DNA of 64,000 nucleotides from an uncultured Dehalococcoidia bacterium (lineage in GTDB: Bacteria > Chloroflexota > Dehalococcoidia > Lucifugimonadales > Lucifugimonadaceae): NCBI GenBank assembly GCA_951812795.1, contig OX638325.1:62001-126000 (forward strand), written 5' to 3'. This document shows, piece after piece, positions 26,534-35,306 of the stretch. The first letter of the stretch is position 1. Every line of letters starts with the position of its first letter. Made by a program: the position numbers and the translations under genes. Below the pieces are notes generated by a model. The model worked only from the letters and a program-made list of their open reading frames with translations. It ran no database searches and was not told the DNA's origin.

Positions 26534-27676
26534 TCAAAGCTCTGCAACCCGAACGGAGTTGAAATATTGCCAGTCCCAAACGGCTCCCCAGCCGGGTCGG
26601 TTGGGCGGACTTACCTCCCCATTTCGAGGAACTGGCGGATTGAGTAGACCGATTTCGCGACCTAGTTCGTCGCGGGAGCCGCCGGGGAAGTATTCGTAGT
26701 AGGTGGTGTTCGGGATTGCGCAGGTTAGGTGGGTGTGAACGAGGCCGAAGAGGCCGCCGGGGCCGTTGAGTTCGACGTTGGTGCCGTGTTCGGCCGCGTG
26801 TTTGGCGAGGTCCAATAGGGCAGTCGTGCCGTGCCTTGCATGTGCTCTGACCAGGTCGCAGGCCCCTTGTTCGAGCCAGATATTCGAGATTTCGGGCTCG
26901 TGCATCAACGTTTCTAGCGCCATCACCGGGATTTCGAGTTCTTCGCACAGTTTCCGCAGACCGTTGAAGTCGCGGTCGGGGATGGCCTCTTCGAACCAGC
27001 GATAGCCGTGGCCTTCTAGAGCATGGCCAGCTTTGATCGCGTCGTCGAGGTCGTACTTTGCTCCAGCCGCGTCGTGCATGATGTCGATATCGTCTCCGCA
27101 CGCACGCCGCACTTCGCCGAACCAGTAAGTATTCTTGTCCACTGGCCAAGATAGGTGGTCTTTGACGGCGCTGAATCCGATAGCGGTGGCGTGTTCGATG
27201 TCTTCGATCGCCGCTTCCAAAGTCCCACCGCCGCGGTAGTTGTAGTAGGCGGGCGCGGCGTCGCGGGTGGTTCCGATGAGTTGGTGAACGGGTTTGTTTT
27301 GCGCTTTGCCCGCGATGTCCCATAGGCAGTTGTCAAATGCACCGTACCAACCGGGCATTGTGAAGATGTGCCGCGTGGCGGTGCGGAGTTTCGATTCCAG
27401 TCGATTTCGGTTGATCGGGTCTTCACCGATGGCGAGGTGGCGAAGATGTTCGAGATCGATCATCCGCATCGTGGTGTAACGTGCGTCGCCGACTGTGCAG
27501 ACGCCCTCAAGTCCTTCGTCGGTCTTGACATGCAGGACGTGATACTCGGTGGGATAGGGCGTAGTCGGGACGGATCGCCATACTTCGCGATTGCCGAGAG
27601 TCGCGGGCGCCAAATTGAAGAATGGCGTCTGGGTCGGAAGTTGGAAAACCGACAGCCTAATGTCAATGATCTTCAA
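26534..27676 (-). CDS. Enolase-superfamily (mandelate racemase/muconate lactonising type) enzyme
   Basis: A 380-residue enolase-superfamily protein: capping domain up to about residue 130, then a TIM barrel. Likely metal ligands are D202 (DIMHDAAG), E229 or E230 (RWFEEAIPD) and E255 (MALETLMHE). Lys172 (AVKDH) sits where the catalytic base of the KxK motif is expected, but the second Lys is replaced by His174. These enzymes abstract the proton alpha to a carboxylate and commonly act as sugar-acid dehydratases or racemases. It lies 70 bases behind the cluster C permease on the same strand, which suggests the imported compound is an acid sugar or hydroxyacid. The reaction is not assignable. Confidence 0.87.
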   Translation of the reverse strand: MKIIDIRLSVFQLPTQTPFFNLAPATLGNREVWRSVPTTPYPTEYHVLHVKTDEGLEGVCTVGDARYTTMRMIDLEHLRHLAIGEDPINRNRLESKLRTATRHIFTMPGWYGAFDNCLWDIAGKAQNKPVHQLIGTTRDAAPAYYNYRGGGTLEAAIEDIEHATAIGFSAVKDHLSWPVDKNTYWFGEVRRACGDDIDIMHDAAGAKYDLDDAIKAGHALEGHGYRWFEEAIPDRDFNGLRKLCEELEIPVMALETLMHEPEISNIWLEQGACDLVRAHARHGTTALLDLAKHAAEHGTNVELNGPGGLFGLVHTHLTCAIPNTTYYEYFPGGSRDELGREIGLLNPPVPRNGEVSPPNRPGWGAVWDWQYFNSVRVAEL

Positions 27677-27746
27677 TCGGGGATCCTTAGTCGTGTTGGC
27701 CCGATGGATTCCGGTATTCGGCGGAATGACGCAGGAGGTTGCGGGC

Positions 27747-28676
27747 CTATGAGCGTTCTTTCAGCCGCGGGTTCGCCCACTCATCGAGGCCGATTGAGGC
27801 GATGAATAGACCCGCGAAAAGGACCACGAAGATGACGATGGGCGAACCCCACCACCACCACATCCCTCTGATGACGGCGTTGTAGAAGTTCTGCCAGTAG
27901 AGGATGTTTCCGAGCGTCGAAATGTGAGTGGCGCCGAGCCCGAGGAACTCCAAACCGATGGCCGCCAATATCGATCCAATAAGCGAACCGACGAAAGCAG
28001 CGAGCAGGAATGGCATCAAGTTGGGCATTAGCTCAAGAAAGACGATGTACATGCCGTTTTCACCAGACATTCGGGCGATCTCGACATATTGACGTTCTCT
28101 CAGCGTCAAAACTTGCGCGCGAATCACTCGGGCGGCACCCATCCAAGCGAAGAGCGCGATCACAAGGGCCATCTGTTCAAGGGTCAACACATCCACCATG
28201 CTGGCCAGAACGATCAAGACTAGGAGGCCTGGAATCGCCAACCAGATGTCGGTGACGGTTCGTAAGACGGTATCTATCCATCCACCGTAGTAACCCGCGA
28301 CGAATCCTACAGAAGCTCCGATTATGACACCAAGCGCACCAGCCATGACACCAACTTTCAAAGAGTCGGGCGTCGCGTCGATCAACCATGCGAGCATGTC
28401 TCGGCCATTGGCATCGACGCCAAGCCAGTTCTCGGCGTTCGGTGATTGGCCAGGCGGGAGGACCGAACCGACTTCAGCGCGTTCGATGTCGACGAAAAAT
28501 GGGCCGATGTAACCGAAAGCAACGATGATCGAAACGAGGAACAACCCGATCGTGATCTTCATGTTGTAACGGAAGAACCTGTACGTTCGGGTCGCGACGC
28601 TGGCGGTGCTTGATGCAATTGAAGCGCTATCGCCGGTAGCAACAGCGGCAGGTTCGGTTGTCGGTCCGATTGTCAT
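27747..28676 (-). CDS. ABC importer permease, DppC/OppC type (cluster C)
   Basis: A 309-residue permease. The N-tail is rich in Ser/Ala/Thr, and a first helix (ITIGLFLVSIIVAFGYIGPFF) precedes WLGVDANGRDMLAWLIDATP. The EAA loop is VEIARMSGENGMYIVFLELMPNLMP, and the GMWWWWGSPIV cluster precedes the last helix. The end DEWANPRLKERS matches the cluster A counterpart. The start overlaps the upstream permease stop by four bases. With the DppB-type gene and the enolase-family gene it forms a minus-strand operon that diverges from the cluster C binding protein. Confidence 0.92.
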   Translation of the reverse strand: MTIGPTTEPAAVATGDSASIASSTASVATRTYRFFRYNMKITIGLFLVSIIVAFGYIGPFFVDIERAEVGSVLPPGQSPNAENWLGVDANGRDMLAWLIDATPDSLKVGVMAGALGVIIGASVGFVAGYYGGWIDTVLRTVTDIWLAIPGLLVLIVLASMVDVLTLEQMALVIALFAWMGAARVIRAQVLTLRERQYVEIARMSGENGMYIVFLELMPNLMPFLLAAFVGSLIGSILAAIGLEFLGLGATHISTLGNILYWQNFYNAVIRGMWWWWGSPIVIFVVLFAGLFIASIGLDEWANPRLKERS

Positions 28677-29677
28677 GTTCGATCGTACGAAATCCTAGGA
28701 TCGATTAAAGGATAGAGCAAGTCCATGACAAAGAGTGCCAAGGCAACGGCGAAGATTGTGATGAGCGTCACACCTTGGATCATGAAGTAATCACTCTCGC
28801 CGATAGCGTTCCTGAGCAGCAGGCCGATCCCCGGGTAGTTGAAGACGATTTCAACGAGCAGAAGCCCGCCCACAACGCTGGCTAGGGAGAGGGCAAAGCT
28901 AGTGGTTTGAGGCAATAGGATGTTGCGGACGGCGTAAACGAGGAATATACGTCGTTCTTTCAAGCCTTTCGCGTCGGCTAGCACCATGTAATCTTCGCCG
29001 GCAGTTGTGACCATCATGGCGCGCATACCTAGTCCCCACAGCCCGGTGCTGGCGACGATGACCGAGGTGGCGGGAAGGACGGCATGCTTGGTCAATTGCC
29101 ACAGCGTCTCTACGTTCCAACCGACTATGAAGCCTGGATCGACGCCGAACGCCGTAGGCAAAACCTTCCAGTGAACTCCCAGGAAGAATTGGAGAACCAA
29201 CCCGAATAGGAAAAACGGTACTGCGGCGGTGACCATCAAAACGGGCAATGTCGCCTGTACCACTAGCAACGATCTCCGCCACGCAATCAACGCGCCCACC
29301 AACGATCCGAATAGCATCGCCACGACGGTTGTAACAGTTGCCAAGCCAATTGACCAAGGCATTGCGGCCGAGATCTTGTCCCGGACGGTCGCCGGATAGT
29401 TCGTCATCGAGTACCCCATATCGCCTCTTAAGAGGTTCGTGAGATACGTGAGGTATTGGATGTGCAACGGTCCGTCGAGTTGGAATTTTTCACGGTATGC
29501 CTCGACAATCGGACCGATGTCGCCGCCGGAGTTACCAGCTTGGGCCTCGAGAGCGATGGCTTTGGCCTCGATGGGATCGCCGGGCGCTAGGCGCGTGAGT
29601 AGGAAAACGGCGGTGACGCCGACCGCGACAGTTAACACGAAAAGCCCAAGTCTGCGGACTAAGTATGCAGGGTTCAT
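28673..29677 (-). CDS. ABC importer permease, DppB/OppB type (cluster C)
   Basis: A 334-residue permease of the long form. MNPAYLVRRLGLFVLTVAVG opens the protein. It carries the same post-helix-1 insert as the cluster A permease, including QYLTYLTNLLRGDMGYSMTNYP, and both share AMPWSIGL. The EAA loop is EDYMVLADAKGLKERRIFLVYAVRNILLP, and it ends DLLYPLIDPRISYDRT. These matches support common ancestry with cluster A. It is the first gene of the minus-strand operon and faces the divergent binding-protein gene across 311 bases. Confidence 0.92.
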   Translation of the reverse strand: MNPAYLVRRLGLFVLTVAVGVTAVFLLTRLAPGDPIEAKAIALEAQAGNSGGDIGPIVEAYREKFQLDGPLHIQYLTYLTNLLRGDMGYSMTNYPATVRDKISAAMPWSIGLATVTTVVAMLFGSLVGALIAWRRSLLVVQATLPVLMVTAAVPFFLFGLVLQFFLGVHWKVLPTAFGVDPGFIVGWNVETLWQLTKHAVLPATSVIVASTGLWGLGMRAMMVTTAGEDYMVLADAKGLKERRIFLVYAVRNILLPQTTSFALSLASVVGGLLLVEIVFNYPGIGLLLRNAIGESDYFMIQGVTLITIFAVALALFVMDLLYPLIDPRISYDRT

Positions 29678-29762
29678 GTTGCGACTGTTGGTTGTCGTCG
29701 TTGAAGTGACAATCGGGCGACAGCCATCTTGCTCTCTCGGTTATTCGAAAACGCTGACGTTA

Positions 29763-29791
29763 ACTTAAACGGATAGACAAGATTAGTCAAG
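29763..29791 (-). promoter_or_regulatory. Possible promoter of the cluster C permease operon
   Basis: On the minus strand TTGACT (29786-29791) is followed after 17 bases by TAAGTT (29763-29768). The -35 matches five of six and the -10 three of six. It lies about 85 bases upstream of the permease start in the 311-base divergent gap 29678-29988. That gap otherwise holds the plus-strand promoter and a ribosome site, and I see no gene in it. Confidence 0.38.
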
Positions 29792-29814
29792 ACTCCAGCG
29801 GCGCAAACGTCGGT

Positions 29815-29843
29815 TGACAACGTGTGTGAATTCCGATAACGTT
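29815..29843 (+). promoter_or_regulatory. Possible promoter of the cluster C binding-protein gene
   Basis: A perfect TTGACA at 29815-29820 is followed by GATAAC at 29836-29841 (15-base spacing, four of six) or TAACGT at 29838-29843 (17-base spacing, three of six). A long 5' leader of about 140 bases would separate it from the start codon at 29989. Confidence 0.42.
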
Positions 29844-29988
29844 TAGCACGTCAGTAGAGAATATCTAGTAGACGCGGCCGGTTCAAATTTGCGTTATGGT
29901 CGTTGTGTTGTTGGACTCGACGTTTAATTGTCTCGACCCGGCGCCAATGTAGTGAGTCGACGGAGGGCTAAGGAGGTCCCCAAGAATC

Positions 29989-31854
29989 ATGCGTTCAAAG
30001 AGATGGATCCTGAAGGTTGTATTGCCGTCTGTCGCGATCCTGATCGCGTTAGCCGCGATTGGGGCCTGTGGTGGGACGGAGACGGTGGTGCAGACGGTAG
30101 AGGTACCCGTAACCGTTGAGGTCGAGAAGCAGGTGGTCGTCGAGAAGGAAGTCACTCCGACCCCAGATCCCGGCGCGTTGAAGGATGTCCCGCGTAACCG
30201 GACGCTCGTGATCACTCACTGGAGCGACTCCTACCGGACGCAGCACGACAACGTCGAGAACTTCAACTGGTGGTTGCCCGGCAACTCGCACGCCCGCCAC
30301 GCATCTGAGAAGGGTCTCATCGAATTTCTCTTCTATACGAACTTGAACGAAGGCAACATCATCCCATGGCTCGGAGAGTCGTTTGAGTACAACGATTCTC
30401 TCGATTCGATCGATGTCAAGATCCGCGAAGGCGCCAAGTGGTCGGACGGCGTAGCGTTCACAGCTCACGACGTCAAGTTCACGATCGACATGGTCGTGGG
30501 CAACGCTCCTGACCTGAACAGGTCATCTCTATGGGCGGATATGATCGGCAGTGTAGAAGTCCACGACGACTACAACCTGACGATCAACTTGAACCGACCT
30601 GACCCGCGCTTCTTCCAAGTCCAATTCGGATTTGGTTGGGAAAACCACACCCCGATTGTTCCGAAGCACGTTTGGGAGAACGAGGACCCGCTCACGTTCA
30701 ACAACTACGATCCTTCAAAGGGTTGGCCGTTGGGCACTGGCGCATACAAGCTCTCGCTTTCGACGCCGGAAGTCCAAATCTACGACCGACGTGACGATTG
30801 GTGGGCGACCGAGATCGGTTTCCACGACGCACCAAAGGTTGAGCGGATCAACTACGTCCCCGTGGCCAACGACGACATTGCAGGTCAGCTGTATATCAAC
30901 AACCAGCTTGACGCTGGACCGCCTTTGCTGAAAGGTACGTTTGAGGCCGCCAAGGGCTTCAACGACGCTTTGAGGTCGTGGAACTTTGAAGGACCCGTAT
31001 GGGGTGCGCCGGACGGCTGTAACTTCGTGCTGATCCTGAACAACCAGAAGGAGCATTTCTCGAGTGCCGATGTTCGGTGGGCGATAAACCACGCGGTTAA
31101 CCGAGATGAGATTACAGGTCTCGCATACGAAGGCGGCGTGCCGTCGGTAGTAGTTCCGATCTCGTCATACGGTGTCAAGCAATACCTCCCTTTGATGCAA
31201 GACATCTTAGACAAGTACGACGCGGGCAACCACAGCCTTGACAAGGTTGATGAGCGCATGACGACGGCGGGGTACTCCAAGGATTCAGAAGGATTTTGGA
31301 CGAAGGACGGCGACCGCGTGGAGATCACGCTTGAGATTCCGTCGTGGATGAGGCCGCAAGGTCCGTTCCTTGAGAAGCAACTTCAGGCCGGCGGATTCGA
31401 CGCCGTCTTCAAGCAGGGCGAGCCGGCAACCATCGGTGACCGCCTCCGCATGGGCGAAACCGAGGTCGTTTGGGTGCAATGCGGATCGATCAACGAGCCG
31501 TACGACACGTTCAAGTCCTACCACTCGAAGAACTCGGCACCTCCGGGCGAGAACTACCGAGGCGCAGTCCAAGGTGGTCGTTACGAGAACCCCGAGATGG
31601 ACGCAATCTTGGACGAGATGGAAGCGATGCTCCACTCGCCGGATGACCCGCGATACGTGGAATTGGCACGCGGTGCAATGGAGCTATTCCTGCGTGACAT
31701 GCCCGTAATCCACATCGCCGAAGAGTTGCACGTGATCGTTCACAACACGCGATATTGGACCGGTTGGCCGGGCGTCGAAGACCCGTACGCGGCACCTTAT
31801 CCGCCGTGGACCGGTTGGTACCTGATCACGATGAATCTGGAACCGACGGAATAG
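29989..31854 (+). CDS. Family 5 extracellular solute-binding lipoprotein (cluster C)
   Basis: 621 residues. The signal peptide and lipobox end IGAC (Cys27), followed by a shorter Val/Glu/Lys linker (VVQTVEVPVTVEVEKQ, then VEKEVTPTPDP). The SBP_bac_5 domain begins VPRNRT near residue 65, the same entry motif as the cluster A protein, and includes KIREGAKWSDGVAFTAHDVKF. AAGGAGGT lies 12-19 bases upstream of the ATG. A strong Rho-independent terminator follows, and the FG-GAP/ASPIC lipoprotein gene comes next on the same strand. The C-terminal YWTGWPG motif resembles YWENWPG of the cluster A protein. Tryptophan-rich composition (WWLP, WTGW) may point to sugar stacking, which is speculative. Confidence 0.92.
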   Translation: MRSKRWILKVVLPSVAILIALAAIGACGGTETVVQTVEVPVTVEVEKQVVVEKEVTPTPDPGALKDVPRNRTLVITHWSDSYRTQHDNVENFNWWLPGNSHARHASEKGLIEFLFYTNLNEGNIIPWLGESFEYNDSLDSIDVKIREGAKWSDGVAFTAHDVKFTIDMVVGNAPDLNRSSLWADMIGSVEVHDDYNLTINLNRPDPRFFQVQFGFGWENHTPIVPKHVWENEDPLTFNNYDPSKGWPLGTGAYKLSLSTPEVQIYDRRDDWWATEIGFHDAPKVERINYVPVANDDIAGQLYINNQLDAGPPLLKGTFEAAKGFNDALRSWNFEGPVWGAPDGCNFVLILNNQKEHFSSADVRWAINHAVNRDEITGLAYEGGVPSVVVPISSYGVKQYLPLMQDILDKYDAGNHSLDKVDERMTTAGYSKDSEGFWTKDGDRVEITLEIPSWMRPQGPFLEKQLQAGGFDAVFKQGEPATIGDRLRMGETEVVWVQCGSINEPYDTFKSYHSKNSAPPGENYRGAVQGGRYENPEMDAILDEMEAMLHSPDDPRYVELARGAMELFLRDMPVIHIAEELHVIVHNTRYWTGWPGVEDPYAAPYPPWTGWYLITMNLEPTE

Positions 31855-31898
31855 ACAGGACGGAGGCGACGGCGCGAACGACGCCGATGTATCGTCCG

Positions 31899-31935
31899 AG
31901 CGGGTTGCGGTCAAATGACCGCAACCCGCTTTTTT
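31899..31935 (+). terminator. Rho-independent terminator after the cluster C binding-protein gene
   Basis: A perfect 15-base inverted repeat (31899-31913 with 31916-31930) is followed directly by a run of six T. It begins 45 bases after the binding-protein stop codon and 77 bases before the next gene, which therefore needs read-through or its own promoter. Confidence 0.9.
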
Positions 31936-32012
31936 CGGAACTCTGGCATTGTTGCGGAAATGTGACGCCAAACGCGCCCCAACATGCGCGGCAGAAATTA
32001 GCATCTTAACTC

Positions 32013-34238
32013 ATGCGAATCAATCTCATCTTGATTGTCCCATTGGTGGCGATGTTGGTTGGTGGGTGCCAAGCATCGGAAGATCCGATGCCTACGGCCG
32101 CGCCGCCCACCGCGATGCGGGAATCGCTCCCGACCACGGCGCCCGAAACGCCAGTCCCGGTACCGACCGCGACGCCGAGTGTCGAGCCGGTTGTGGTGCC
32201 AGGCATGAAACCGGTGATGCCGTTTACAAATATCGCGCGCGACGCTTTGGGTGACAATGCGTTTGTGAATAACTGGCACCCAGGTTCCGCGTTCTTCGAT
32301 TTCGACCGCGATGGTGACATGGATTTCTACGTCACTCAGGCCAACTCGGATTCTGAGTTCCCTGAGTCTCCGGGCGGCCCCAATCTGCTATTCCGCAATG
32401 ATCGAAACAACGTCTTCACTGAGGTCGCAGTGGAGTTGGGCGCCGACCTGTCACTGTCCAATAGCACCGCAGTAGCCGCCTGTGATTTCGACAACGACGG
32501 GTATCAGGATCTCTATGTGGCCGGCTACGGGCTGATAGGTGATGAACTTGATTACCGTTCGGCCGTCGGCGATGATGCATTGACAAACGCCATCAAGGAT
32601 CGGTTGCTTCGAAACGTTGAAGGAGAACGTTTCGAAGACATCACCGACGCGGCGTTCGGAGATGCGATTAACGTGCAATCGGCGATAACGATCGCCTGCG
32701 GGGACGTGAATAACGACGGATGGACGGACGTGTTCGTGGGCAACCGCCTGGACCAAGATTTCATTCGTTTCGATGATCCGAGGCATCATGGTCACTACAA
32801 CCGGCTTTACATCAATAACGGCGATCTGACGTTTAACGATGTGACTGAATCTGCCGGATTGATTAGCCCTCCGATCAAGATGTTGAGTCCTGACGGAGAA
32901 CCAATGGAATGGGAGGATACTGACACCGGCGAGATGACGATGGGATACGATGCGTCGCTTAAGGATGCCAATGGAAACCGTATCGGTGATCCTACCGGGC
33001 AGACGTTGGCTTCATTGTTCTTCGACCACGATTCGGATGGCGACGTTGATCTCTGGTTGGCGGACGACGGCGATACGCTGAAGGTTTATCGCAACGACAC
33101 TGACGGCGATGATGTCGCGTTCGTTTCGATCGGTGAAGAGATGGGCGTGGACAGTGTCGGAGCGTGGATGGGATTCGCCCTCGGAGACTACGACTCCGAT
33201 GAAGACCTCGACATATTCGTCACCAATATCGGTTATCACTTCTTGCTTTACGATGTCCCACCGGTTCCCTCGGGTGATTGCGCCTACAGCCACGCGTACG
33301 GTTGGGGCACGTGTTACCACTTCCTGCTCCGAAACGACGGTTACAAAGAAGACGCAGAGATTGGCATGATCGGCGATTTCAAGAACGTTGCACCCGAGAC
33401 CGGTGTCGCCACGAGCCAGGCATTCCCGCCTGAATCGCTCGATCCAGCGAACGTTCTCGATGTCTGGGCAGATGTCGAGCAACCATCAGGATTGGCAGCC
33501 TACGATTTCGGGTTCGGAACAGCATTCTTCGATTACGAGAACGATGGCGACCAGGACCTCTACTGGTTGGGCGCGATGGGTGGCAAAGGTGAAGGTCCGA
33601 ACGGCTTTAAATACACGGGATCGGGTCGGATGTTGCGCGGCGATGGCGACGGGCAGTTCGAAGACATTACAGTCGAGGCGCAGCTACTCGACATCCAAGG
33701 TGTCAACTACGGGGTGTTGGATCCGAGCGACCCGGAATTTGACCCTGACCGCCAACGCATGGACCGCAGGTTCCACGAAAACGGCAAGGGCCTGGCCAAG
33801 TGCGATCTAAACGGAGACGGGACTGTCGATTTGTTGGGGACGAACAGCAACGGCCCGGTCTTCATCTCGGACAACACGATTGACTTCTTCCGCGGTCCGT
33901 TGTTTCTGTGGATGAGTAACGCGAGCGAAGGCAATTGGATCTCGATAAAGTTGACCGGCCGTCAGGCGATCGATGGGACGGGAAGCAACGCCGATGGCAT
34001 CGGCGCACGCGTGAAAGTTACAGCGGATGTGGAAGGATCGGGTGATCTGACAACGCAGGTTCAGGATGTGCTGGGTAGTTCGTCATTCTTGAGTATGAAC
34101 TGCATCGACCTGCACTTTGGGGTCGGATCGGCGACGAAGGTTGATCGCATCGAGGTTCAGTGGCCAAGCGGCGTGGCGCAAATCGTCGAAGACGTCGAAA
34201 CAGGCCAGGACGTCGAGATAGAAGAACCAGCGCAGTAG
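32013..34238 (+). CDS. FG-GAP/VCBS seven-repeat and ASPIC/UnbV lipoprotein (copy 2)
   Basis: 741 residues. The signal peptide ends in lipobox VGGC (Cys19), followed by a Pro/Thr-rich linker. Seven calcium-loop motifs occur in the same order as in copy 1: DFDRDGDMDF, DFDNDGYQDL, DVNNDGWTDV, DHDSDGDVDL, DYDSDEDLDI, DYENDGDQDL and DLNGDGTVDL. The C-terminal ASPIC/UnbV domain (GIGARVKVTA to RIEVQWPSG) is also shared. The two copies are alignable end to end, including non-repeat landmarks such as HHGHYN and SGDCAYXHXYGWGTC. A surface-anchored, ligand-binding beta-propeller is the likely form; the ligand is unknown. It is convergent with the ATPase pair, 15 bases away. Confidence 0.9.
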   Translation: MRINLILIVPLVAMLVGGCQASEDPMPTAAPPTAMRESLPTTAPETPVPVPTATPSVEPVVVPGMKPVMPFTNIARDALGDNAFVNNWHPGSAFFDFDRDGDMDFYVTQANSDSEFPESPGGPNLLFRNDRNNVFTEVAVELGADLSLSNSTAVAACDFDNDGYQDLYVAGYGLIGDELDYRSAVGDDALTNAIKDRLLRNVEGERFEDITDAAFGDAINVQSAITIACGDVNNDGWTDVFVGNRLDQDFIRFDDPRHHGHYNRLYINNGDLTFNDVTESAGLISPPIKMLSPDGEPMEWEDTDTGEMTMGYDASLKDANGNRIGDPTGQTLASLFFDHDSDGDVDLWLADDGDTLKVYRNDTDGDDVAFVSIGEEMGVDSVGAWMGFALGDYDSDEDLDIFVTNIGYHFLLYDVPPVPSGDCAYSHAYGWGTCYHFLLRNDGYKEDAEIGMIGDFKNVAPETGVATSQAFPPESLDPANVLDVWADVEQPSGLAAYDFGFGTAFFDYENDGDQDLYWLGAMGGKGEGPNGFKYTGSGRMLRGDGDGQFEDITVEAQLLDIQGVNYGVLDPSDPEFDPDRQRMDRRFHENGKGLAKCDLNGDGTVDLLGTNSNGPVFISDNTIDFFRGPLFLWMSNASEGNWISIKLTGRQAIDGTGSNADGIGARVKVTADVEGSGDLTTQVQDVLGSSSFLSMNCIDLHFGVGSATKVDRIEVQWPSGVAQIVEDVETGQDVEIEEPAQ

Positions 34239-34253
34239 GTCTACGCATTCGCC

Positions 34254-35306
34254 TCAGTTAGCGGTAGCCGCGGGTTCGAATTCGGGGTATTCAAATGCTT
34301 GGCCGAGGTCCGCGTTATCTACTGCAGGCATGTCTGAGTACAGGAAGCAACTCGCCAGTTGTTGCGGACCGATGGCGTGGAGAGGCGGTGCGGAGGCGGT
34401 GCATTGTTCGAATGCGAACTTGCACCTCGACGCGAATTTGCATTGATCGGTGATCGTTGAGGCTTCGTCCGCACGATCGACCGACTCGTCCTCTTCCTCT
34501 CCCCAAGCGGCTTTGGGGTCTGGTTGAGGCACCGAGTCGATAAGTAGCTGAGTGTAAGGATGTTTCGGGTTCTGGATGACCTCTTCAACGCTGCCAGCTT
34601 CGGCGACCGATCCGCGATACATGACAATGATGTTGTCGCACATCTGGTAGGCCGTGGTCAGGTCGTGTGTGATGTAGATAACGGAGATGCCGAAATCTCG
34701 GTTCAAGTCTCGAATGCTTCTGAGGATCGTCGCCCGCAGAGAAGCGTCCACCATCGAGACGGGTTCATCAGCCAATATGATGCGCGGTCGCAGAAGGAGC
34801 GCACGAGCGACCATCACGCGTTGTCGTTGCCCGCCGCTCAGCTGATGGGGATAGCGCCCCAACGTTTCGTCAGGTTGCAATCCGACCATCCGCAAGGCCT
34901 CGGCGATGCGTTCGTCGCGCTCCTGATTGCTGGAAGCCAGTTTGAAGTTCCGAATCGGGCGGTGAAGGACATGATCGACGGCGTAAAAAGGATTGTAGGC
35001 CTCGAACGGGTCTTGGAAAATCGGTTGTACCTCTCGTCGGAAGTTCAGCCATTCGCGTGAGCTCATCTTTTGAATTTCTGCGCCTTGGTACATCACGCGA
35101 CCGGAAGTTGGTGGGACTACACCAAGAAGCAGACGCGCGAGCGTGGTTTTGCCACTGCCACTTTCGCCGGCGATCGCCGTAATCGTCGGTCGGTCTTCGG
35201 GAATGGACAATGAAACGTCCTGGACCGCGATCGTGACGTTGGAACGATTGAAAAAGCCGCCGCCAAAGATCTTGGATACGTTTTCTAGCTCAAGTAAGTT
35301 AGCCAT
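34254..35306 (-). CDS. ABC importer ATPase, DppF/OppF type (cluster C)
   Basis: A 350-residue ATPase. Walker A is GESGSGKTT, the signature LSGGQRQRV and Walker B IILADEPVSMVD. The C-terminal motif is QCKFASRCKFAFEQC. The ATG at 35306 (MANLLELENVSKIFGGG) is chosen because it reproduces the cluster A start and the eight-base overlap with the upstream ATPase gene; an upstream in-frame start at 35363 would overlap that gene much further. It has an acidic tail (EYPEFEPAATAN) absent from the cluster A protein. Confidence 0.92.
   Translation of the reverse strand: MANLLELENVSKIFGGGFFNRSNVTIAVQDVSLSIPEDRPTITAIAGESGSGKTTLARLLLGVVPPTSGRVMYQGAEIQKMSSREWLNFRREVQPIFQDPFEAYNPFYAVDHVLHRPIRNFKLASSNQERDERIAEALRMVGLQPDETLGRYPHQLSGGQRQRVMVARALLLRPRIILADEPVSMVDASLRATILRSIRDLNRDFGISVIYITHDLTTAYQMCDNIIVMYRGSVAEAGSVEEVIQNPKHPYTQLLIDSVPQPDPKAAWGEEEDESVDRADEASTITDQCKFASRCKFAFEQCTASAPPLHAIGPQQLASCFLYSDMPAVDNADLGQAFEYPEFEPAATAN

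Noticed and set aside
26469-27323. Minus-strand 284-residue frame inside the enolase-superfamily gene
   Set aside because: Arginine-rich out-of-frame reading of the real gene on the same strand.
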